This document shows positions 32,561 to 38,150 of a stretch of DNA of 38,150 nt, piece by piece. Position 1 is the first letter of the stretch; every line of letters starts with the position of its first letter. The stretch covers positions 1-38,150 of the forward strand of contig JAKJJU010000027.1 of assembly GCA_021713295.1 (NCBI GenBank), in the 5' to 3' direction. The translations under genes were made by a program, and so were the position numbers. The notes beneath the pieces are model-generated. The model had not been told where the DNA came from, ran no database searches, and worked only from the letters and a program-made list of their open reading frames with translations. Origin of the DNA: Thiotrichales bacterium 19S3-11 (GTDB lineage Bacteria > Pseudomonadota > Gammaproteobacteria > Francisellales > Francisellaceae).

Positions 32561-34015
32561 TTATTGAGATAGCGAATCAATAATCTCTTTTTCATCAAAT
32601 ACAAAAAAGTCACCATTGATTTCCTGATAGCGCTCATGACCTTTTCCTGCCAATAAAATCCAATCATCTTCATTAGCATTTGCAAATGCATACTCAATAG
32701 CATTTTTCCTATTTTCCATAAAAAGGACTGGCTTAAGTCCTTGAAATCCTTCTTTCATATCTTGAAAGATTAATTCTTGTGATTCTGATCTAGGATTATC
32801 TGATGTTGCCACAATTTTATCTGACAGTCGCTCAGCAATAGACGCCATAATAGCTCGCTTGCTAATATCTCGATCTCCGCCACAACCAAAAACACACCAT
32901 AACTTTTGAGTTGCATTCATTTGAGAACGAATTGTTATAAGCGCTTTCTCCAGAGCATCAGGTGTATGTGCATAATCTAAAACAATAAATGGTTTTTTAT
33001 CCGGTTTAATCATTTCCATACGCCCAGTTACTGCCTCTAGTTGCGGTAATCGCGAAGCAATTGATTTTAATGGGACTCCTCTAGCTAAATGCGCACAAAC
33101 AACAGCTGCAATATTTTCTAAGTTAAAGCGACCAACTAAATTAATTTCAGTTGGAACTTGCTGTCTTTGATAGTGTAAAGCAATACGATAACCAACTTTC
33201 TTTTTCATTAGAATTTCAACATAAAGATCAGCACTCTTATCAGAAAGACTATAACTTAAAATTTTCTTATTGCTTAGTGATGCCTTTATCTTCTTGCCCC
33301 ATTCATTATCATAATTTAGCACCGCACAATCATAATTATAGTCTGTAAATAATTTTAACTTTGCCCTAAAGTAACACTCTAATGTACGGTGGTAATCTAA
33401 ATGATCATGGCTTAAGTTACTCCAAATAACACAACTAAACTTCAAACCTAAAAGCCTTTGCTGATCTAATGCATGGGAAGAAACTTCCATCGCTACCTGT
33501 CTTGTTTTTTTAGATAATATCGATAAATTTTGCCATAGCGCTAATGCATTATCTGTTGTTCTAGTCGCTGATTTTAAGTTTGGCCAAAGTCCATTGCCAA
33601 TGGTACCAAGCACACCACAAGATTCATTTAATAGTATTGCTAACTGAGCATATAAACAGACAATTGATGTTTTGCCATTTGTTCCTGTTACACCAATCAT
33701 ATTCAGCTTCTCTGAAACAGAGTAAAACCAAGTCGCAAGATGGGCTAGCTCATCTTTAATGCTCGGAACAATAAAACTTGTCACTGCATAATTAGCATCA
33801 CATTCACAAATAACGGCAATAGCACCTTGCTTGATTGCATCTTCAATAAACGCATGTCCATCAAAACTTGCACCCTGATAAGCAATATACACATCACCAA
33901 CACCGACTTTACGGCTATCAAGCACTAAATGGCGTATCCGCTTTTGTGCGTTTGCTAATTTTAATCCATCTAACTGAAAATAATGAGCCAATTCTCCAAG
34001 TGTTCGTCCCTGCAT
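32561..34015 (-). CDS. murE: UDP-MurNAc-L-Ala-D-Glu:meso-diaminopimelate ligase
   Basis: 484 residues. The ATP loop is GVTGTNGKTS, the carbamylated-lysine region YFRAKLKLF, and DNPR in ATSDNPRSES is the motif that selects meso-diaminopimelate, so the cell wall is of the Gram-negative type. HTPDALE and AGKGHERYQ are further landmarks. It lies 30 bases after the LysR regulator gene on the same strand and starts the cell-wall/tryptophan/division run murE-tusA-murF-trpB-trpA-rsmH-ftsL-ftsI. Confidence 0.97.
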   Translation of the reverse strand: MQGRTLGELAHYFQLDGLKLANAQKRIRHLVLDSRKVGVGDVYIAYQGASFDGHAFIEDAIKQGAIAVICECDANYAVTSFIVPSIKDELAHLATWFYSVSEKLNMIGVTGTNGKTSIVCLYAQLAILLNESCGVLGTIGNGLWPNLKSATRTTDNALALWQNLSILSKKTRQVAMEVSSHALDQQRLLGLKFSCVIWSNLSHDHLDYHRTLECYFRAKLKLFTDYNYDCAVLNYDNEWGKKIKASLSNKKILSYSLSDKSADLYVEILMKKKVGYRIALHYQRQQVPTEINLVGRFNLENIAAVVCAHLARGVPLKSIASRLPQLEAVTGRMEMIKPDKKPFIVLDYAHTPDALEKALITIRSQMNATQKLWCVFGCGGDRDISKRAIMASIAERLSDKIVATSDNPRSESQELIFQDMKEGFQGLKPVLFMENRKNAIEYAFANANEDDWILLAGKGHERYQEINGDFFVFDEKEIIDSLSQ

Positions 34016-34045
34016 ATAATTAACTTAAACTATTTATTAATCGCC

Positions 34046-34957
34046 TTAATATATTCTATACTGCTCAAACGATTTTTTCCTAAATTTTTCTACAAACCAG
34101 TTTTTGGCTTTACCTTGATTACTTTTTTTAGAAATCAAATAAAGCGTACTACAAAGTGGCACACTTTCTTTTCCATAAGGCAATACAACAATCTCACCTT
34201 TTGATGCAAAATATTTGATACTAATATCTGGCATAAAACCTATTCCAAGCCCATCAACAATAGCATGTAACTTATCTTGGATAGTGGGCACACGAAGGGC
34301 AGATTTTTTAGATAACGTTATATCTGGTCTGGGTGTTATACCGGTATTGCTATTGGTTACAAATCGACAGTGTTTTATATCATTGACCGTTATAGGCCTA
34401 TCTAATTGTGCCAATGGATGGTCTTTAGCTGCAACCAAATGAATATTAACATGGCCTATCTTAACAATATCCAACCCTTTAACTTCATGCCCAGGCATGC
34501 CTGCAGCACCAATCGTTAGATCCGCCTGATCATTAATAACATTATCCCATAAACCACCTAAAGCTTCTTCTCTAAGTGTTATTTCAATATCTGGTCTTAT
34601 TTGATATAACTCTTTGACTTCAGGGAAACAATACTCAACGCCCAACATAGTATTAACAGCAATCGTAATTTTTGGCTCCCAACCTGCATCTGTTTCAATT
34701 ACTCGTTGTTGTAGTAAGTCAACTGACTCTAAAATATCACGGCCTTTCTCTAATAAAACACGTGCAGCAGGAGTCATCTCTACTTGGCGTCCTTTCTTTT
34801 GAAATAACTGAATATTTAGGTCACCTTCAAGCTTTTGAATGGCATAAGTGATCGCAGATGGTGCTTTATATAGCGCTTCTGCGGCCGATGAAAAGCTACC
34901 TTTCTTATCAATAATGTCAAGTAACTCAAGAACTTCTAAATTAATTTTTCTACGCAT
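34046..34957 (-). CDS. LysR-family transcriptional regulator
   Basis: 303 residues. The N-terminal winged helix-turn-helix (about 1-65) reads LEVLELLDIIDKKGSFSSAAEAL, then AITYAIQKLEGDLNIQLFQ. The rest is the periplasmic-binding-protein-like effector domain (about 90-300). The effector is unknown. It is divergent from the Bcr/CflA exporter gene (307 bases between them), the usual arrangement of a LysR regulator and its target. It is also just upstream of murE on the same strand, so read-through could feed the cell-wall genes. Confidence 0.93.
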   Translation of the reverse strand: MRRKINLEVLELLDIIDKKGSFSSAAEALYKAPSAITYAIQKLEGDLNIQLFQKKGRQVEMTPAARVLLEKGRDILESVDLLQQRVIETDAGWEPKITIAVNTMLGVEYCFPEVKELYQIRPDIEITLREEALGGLWDNVINDQADLTIGAAGMPGHEVKGLDIVKIGHVNIHLVAAKDHPLAQLDRPITVNDIKHCRFVTNSNTGITPRPDITLSKKSALRVPTIQDKLHAIVDGLGIGFMPDISIKYFASKGEIVVLPYGKESVPLCSTLYLISKKSNQGKAKNWFVEKFRKKSFEQYRIY

Positions 34958-35090
34958 AATCTTCTATTTCTATTTTTTTGAAATACCCCTTCTGATTATT
35001 ATGATTTACTTTCCTAAAATAATCAATATTATTGTAATAACTAGGAACAATTTCTACGATTACTTCAAGCTTAATTTATCGTTTTAAAGG

Positions 35091-35160
35091 CTTAGAAGTA
35101 CTGCTTCTGGGGCGGGGGAAATAGGTTATGCGGATGCCGAATTGCAACCTCTGGCATCCG
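35091..35160 (+). other. GC-rich structured element (hairpin, G-tracts, possible pseudoknot), identity unknown
   Basis: This stretch lies in the 307-base gap 34958-35264 between the LysR and MFS genes, in otherwise very AT-rich DNA. A first hairpin pairs 35091-35098 (CTTAGAAG) with 35104-35111 around TACTG. GGGG-C-GGGGG lies at 35109-35118. AGGTT (35123-35127) can pair with AACCT (35146-35150), and CGGATGCC (35131-35138) pairs perfectly with GGCATCCG (35153-35160). The two pairings interlock, as in an H-type pseudoknot. It ends before the predicted exporter promoter, so it may be an independent RNA, a LysR-controlled leader or a mobile-element scar. I found no match to a riboswitch I know. 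The rest of the gap holds AT-rich promoter-like DNA only. Confidence 0.45.
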
Positions 35161-35181
35161 ACATCAACCAGATAAAAACTT

Positions 35182-35210
35182 TTTCAAATAGTATCGTTAA
35201 CTGTTATACT
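35182..35210 (+). promoter_or_regulatory. Probable promoter of the MFS exporter gene
   Basis: TTTCAA (35182-35187) and TATACT (35205-35210) are 17 bases apart. The predicted transcription start is near 35217, giving a leader of about 48 bases. It lies downstream of the GC-rich element and upstream of the exporter ATG. The -35 is weak, as expected of a gene that needs an activator such as the divergent LysR regulator. Confidence 0.4.
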
Positions 35211-35264
35211 TACACCTCTAAAAGATAATGATAATTTTTTATCAATTTAAAGTTAGTAATTTTT

Positions 35265-36470
35265 ATGTGGGATAAATCTACAAAAGCAACACTCATTATT
35301 TTAATGCCACTTGTAATTAGCATTGCAATATCAATGGACATTTTCGTACCTTCCATACCTGAAATCAGTACGTATTTTGACAGCCAACCTAACATAGTAC
35401 AATGGACACTCAGTATTTACATGCTTGGCGCTGGCATTGGTCAATTAATTTCAGGGCCACTGACTGACCGTTTTGGCCGACGCCCTAGTACCTTAGTAGG
35501 CCTTGTTCTATATATTTTTGGTACTTGTATTTGTTTATTTTCACCATCTATTGAAGTGTTAATTATTGGCCGTTTATTCCAATCACTTGGCTCTTGTGTT
35601 TTAGTTGTCGTTGCATATGCCATTGTAAGAGATATTTATTCGACTGAAAAAGGAGCTATTTTTTATAGTCTATTGGGTTCTATTACAATGATAGCACCAG
35701 TACTGGCACCTATTTTAGGTGGTTATTTAAGTATTATTTTTGCTTCATGGCGTGCAAGCTTTGCTTTTTTACTATTATTTGCCATTTATTCTTTTGTCTC
35801 ATCTTATCTAACTATTAGCGAGACCTTAGCCCCTTATAATAAAATAACGCTAAACTTTAGAATGTTAACCACAAATTATTTTCAGGTTGTAAAAAATAAA
35901 AATTTTCTAATACACAGTGTTATCACCTTAACCAGCTTAATCGCCTTATTTTGCTTCTGCGCTATCTCACCTTTTCTTTTAATGAGCGAGCTTAACCTTG
36001 ATAAAACAGCATATGGTCTGTGTTTTGGTAGTAATGCATTAACCTATATTATTGCTAGTTTATTATCAAATTATTTAAATAAACGCCTAGGCACCTCTAA
36101 ACCGATTATATTAGGTATTGTATTTACAATTATTGGCAGCCTTTACATGTTGACAGCTAATTATTACAACGGATTAAGCGTTGCTAATTTCATGTTACCG
36201 ATGCTAACGTTATCTTTTGGGCTTGGTTTATCGTTTGGACCAGCTACAGCCATGGCATTGGTTGATTTTTCAGAACTTGCAGGCACAGCCTCAGCACTTT
36301 TAACCGCAATTCAGTTCTTAGGTGCAGGTATTGTTGGCTCTTACATCCTACATTATAGTGTCAAAACTGCCATACCTTTTGCAATAGTAATGTTGCTTTT
36401 GTCAAGCCTATGTCTTCTGCTTTTTAGCTCAATGCTATACACAAAAAAATCACTACTCCAGCAGAATTAA
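35265..36470 (+). CDS. MFS multidrug exporter, Bcr/CflA type
   Basis: 401 residues with about 12 membrane helices. The family features are an early charged DIFVPSIPEIS loop, the MFS signature TDRFGRRPS between helices 2 and 3, and APVLAPILGGYL in helix 5, which is typical of drug/proton antiporters of the Bcr/CflA group. It exports one or more small toxic compounds in exchange for protons; the compound is unknown. No strong ribosome-binding site precedes the ATG. It is probably controlled by the divergent LysR regulator. Confidence 0.9.
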   Translation: MWDKSTKATLIILMPLVISIAISMDIFVPSIPEISTYFDSQPNIVQWTLSIYMLGAGIGQLISGPLTDRFGRRPSTLVGLVLYIFGTCICLFSPSIEVLIIGRLFQSLGSCVLVVVAYAIVRDIYSTEKGAIFYSLLGSITMIAPVLAPILGGYLSIIFASWRASFAFLLLFAIYSFVSSYLTISETLAPYNKITLNFRMLTTNYFQVVKNKNFLIHSVITLTSLIALFCFCAISPFLLMSELNLDKTAYGLCFGSNALTYIIASLLSNYLNKRLGTSKPIILGIVFTIIGSLYMLTANYYNGLSVANFMLPMLTLSFGLGLSFGPATAMALVDFSELAGTASALLTAIQFLGAGIVGSYILHYSVKTAIPFAIVMLLLSSLCLLLFSSMLYTKKSLLQQN

Positions 36471-36663
36471 AAATATTTAAATTTCAATAATAACATTTAT
36501 TTATCATGAAAAACAATAACATACCGATCAAATTCGACTTCTAAAATATTTTATTAAATTAATTTGTATTTTTTATATATTATTGAAATAATTATTATGT
36601 AGTTTTACTATAAATTTAATAAATTTAATATTGATTACTATTATTAAAAGAGAGGGTAGAGCA

Positions 36664-37188
36664 ATGAATACTAAAAACTTAAATAAACTATGCTTTGCAA
36701 TACTATTAGGCATCGGTACAGCAGGTGTTTCACAAGCAGCAGTCAATAATGTGGCTGTCTCAGGACCAACAGGAGGGCAAGTTCCATTAGGGACAATTAC
36801 TATTAGTGCATTCGTTGGTAGCGGTTGCGATATCTCTGTTTCTGATTTAGATTTTGGTTTATATGACCCAAATTCAGGTACTGATACTGTTGCAGTGGGT
36901 ACTATAGACTATTCATGCAATGGTATAACAGATATAGGATTATTTATTACCGATGTAGGACCATATTTTATGAATAATGGTACTGATGATTTATTTTACT
37001 TTCTAGCCACAGGTAGTGATCCATTTACTAATCCAATATGGGATGATGGCAACCCTTATGTTATTTCAGGAGGGGGACTATTTCTTGGTGCCGGATCAGT
37101 TGATTATAGCGGAGCAATACCTTCAGGTCAGTTTGTTTCAAGTGGAATTTATACACACACGTTAACTCTTAATGTAGAGCTACTCTAA
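36664..37188 (+). CDS. Pilin of a spore-coat-U/archaic chaperone-usher type
   Basis: 174 residues from the ATG at 36664, which has GAGAGGG upstream; an in-frame ATG at 36631 lacks one. The signal peptide (about 1-25, ending SQA-A) is followed by an Ig-like beta-sandwich with GSGCDISVSDLDFGLYDP and IDYSCNG, the two Cys typical of SCPU-type subunits. The C-terminus ends in alternating hydrophobic strand THTLTLNVELL. The convergent gene downstream encodes a PapD-like chaperone, which supports a role as a pilus subunit. It is rich in Gly, Asp and Thr. Confidence 0.82.
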   Translation: MNTKNLNKLCFAILLGIGTAGVSQAAVNNVAVSGPTGGQVPLGTITISAFVGSGCDISVSDLDFGLYDPNSGTDTVAVGTIDYSCNGITDIGLFITDVGPYFMNNGTDDLFYFLATGSDPFTNPIWDDGNPYVISGGGLFLGAGSVDYSGAIPSGQFVSSGIYTHTLTLNVELL

Positions 37189-37215
37189 AATCTAGTTAAT
37201 CTAAATAACATGTAT

Positions 37216-37242
37216 AAAATATAGATATGGATTTCTATTTTT
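37216..37242. terminator. Weak bidirectional terminator between pilin and chaperone genes
   Basis: AAAATATAGA (37216-37225) pairs imperfectly with TTCTATTTTT (37232-37241) around TATGGA, with a T-run on the plus strand. It lies between the convergent genes that end at 37188 and 37267. The stem is AT-rich and short, so the call is weak. Confidence 0.3.
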
Positions 37243-37266
37243 ATATATCAACTAACATCTAATTAT

Positions 37267-37989
37267 TCAATTTAGTTTCTCTGATACTTCCTTTTCATTA
37301 ATCGTAGCTGTTATTGAATCTGGCGTCAGCTTTGAATCAACGTTCCAGACAAATTGAGACTTCGGTAATACATAGACCCCTTTATTAATGTAATAGGACT
37401 TATCATCTGCACCTTTTAATTCGATATCAGTAACCTTAAGAACACCATTACCATTATTAATAAGCGTAAGATTATAGTTATCTTTATCCTTTTTATATTG
37501 CCAACTAAAATCTTCTGTAAGCTTAGTTTTTGGTAAAAGAAAAACTGGCATAGAAATATTCAATAAAATTTGAATTTTAGCCGTTTCATTTTTATTCTCA
37601 TGAGACGACTTATTTGCAGTTACTACACTAGGCAACTGTCTGATATACAAACGATAGCTTTCTGTCATATCCGTTAGATTTGGCTTCATGACACCGATTC
37701 TTATATACTGTGGTTTATTCGGCTCTAGAGTCACAACTGCAGGTGTCGGTAATAAATCAGATGTATTAACATATACATTCTCATTATTTTTAAGCTGCCA
37801 ACGCTTGACCTGTAGCTGCACGGAAATATTGTCATTTGATTTATTAGTAACTTTGACATTAAGCACTTTTTCTGATGGCTTACCAACTAATTTTACAGGC
37901 AAAATTGAGAATGTCCCTGCTAACGCCAATGGATTCAAACAAACTAACATAACAATTAACATATAGAGGATCATTGATTTTCTCTGCAC
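37267..37989 (-). CDS. Periplasmic pilus chaperone, PapD-like
   Basis: 240 residues. A signal peptide (SMILYMLIVMLVCLNPLALA) precedes a two-domain Ig-like chaperone: the first domain contains FSILPVKLVG and the edge-strand region SVQLQVKRWQL; the second starts near ESYRLYIRQLP. Pilus chaperones hold subunits in the periplasm and pass them to an outer-membrane usher. The Arg/Lys pair that anchors the subunit C-terminus is not clearly placed by eye. An SD (GGAGAG) precedes the ATG. It is convergent with the pilin gene. Confidence 0.85.
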   Translation of the reverse strand: MQRKSMILYMLIVMLVCLNPLALAGTFSILPVKLVGKPSEKVLNVKVTNKSNDNISVQLQVKRWQLKNNENVYVNTSDLLPTPAVVTLEPNKPQYIRIGVMKPNLTDMTESYRLYIRQLPSVVTANKSSHENKNETAKIQILLNISMPVFLLPKTKLTEDFSWQYKKDKDNYNLTLINNGNGVLKVTDIELKGADDKSYYINKGVYVLPKSQFVWNVDSKLTPDSITATINEKEVSEKLN

Positions 37990-38115
37990 ACTTCTCTCCT
38001 TTTAATATTTCTATATGACATATCACACTACAGGACAGTAATAGCTTAAGTTATTGATTTTAAATTGAACTTATGCAATTTTATAATTGCGAAAAAATAA
38101 AAAAGAACGAGTCCA

Positions 38116-38150
38116 ATGAAAGCCATCAAACAACTACAGCTATTACTAGG
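38116..38150 (+). CDS. Start of an unidentified gene (runs off the window)
   Basis: An open frame starts at the ATG at 38116 (MKAIKQLQLLL) and continues past the last base. AAGAACGAG upstream is a weak ribosome-binding site. The first residues, charged then hydrophobic, could begin a signal peptide. It is divergent from the chaperone gene and could be another pilus gene. Too short to identify. Confidence 0.3.
   Translation, partial: MKAIKQLQLLL

Noticed and set aside
35120-35180. tRNA or tmRNA-like 3' end because ACCA occurs after paired stems
   Set aside because: No T-arm (5-base stem with 7-base loop) or anticodon arm can be built, and the stem loop is too large for a tRNA.
1-38150. CRISPR array, prophage, toxin-antitoxin pair or tRNA
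   Set aside because: No regularly spaced repeats, phage structural genes, paired toxin genes or tRNA cloverleaves were found by eye.

Overview
The window is AT-rich DNA from a gammaproteobacterium. It has Gram-negative division and cell-wall genes (MurE with the DNPR signature of meso-diaminopimelate ligases), a TolC-type outer-membrane factor, chaperone-usher pilus genes and many exported proteins. The low GC and gene set suggest a relative of the Francisella/Fastidiosibacter group. That placement is a guess; no rRNA or tRNA gene is visible.

Left part (1-6300) looks accessory. It opens with the last codons of an IS3-type transposase. The element has apparently cut off the 5' end of an exported pilin-like/LruC-domain protein gene. 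Two bases later comes a divergent sigma-54 (RpoN-like) gene. Convergent to it is a four-gene operon: a single-domain response regulator, an H-NOX haem protein, a soluble histidine kinase and an NtrC-type sigma-54 activator carrying GAFTGA. A stand-alone GAF protein is transcribed divergently. Together these could form a self-contained nitric-oxide-responsive sigma-54 circuit, including its own sigma factor.

Middle-left (6300-18300): rpmE, rlmH and yaaA, a two-gene unit of unknown function, and a bifunctional NadM/Nudix enzyme. Next is a four-gene envelope export cluster (TolC lipoprotein, HlyD adaptor, GAF-HlyD fusion, and PqqD-like/M50 protease/HlyD fusion) with no recognisable ABC or RND pump, followed by the mrp-dcd pair.

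Middle-right (18300-25870): a plus-strand operon phaA-phaB-FUSC transporter-methyltransferase. On the minus strand lie a bufferin-type RiPP operon (Cys-rich precursor with GKC repeats, DUF692/MNIO enzyme, DUF2063 partner) and two exported proteins downstream of it.

Right part (25870-34960): a rearranged cell-wall/division cluster on the minus strand, in order LysR regulator, murE, tusA, murF, trpB, trpA, rsmH, ftsL, ftsI. Last come a Bcr/CflA-type MFS exporter preceded by an unexplained GC-rich element able to form a pseudoknot, and the beginning of a chaperone-usher pilus locus.

The best candidates for something new are the H-NOX/sigma-54 module, the protease-adaptor-TolC export cluster, the bufferin operon, and the structured element at 35091-35160.
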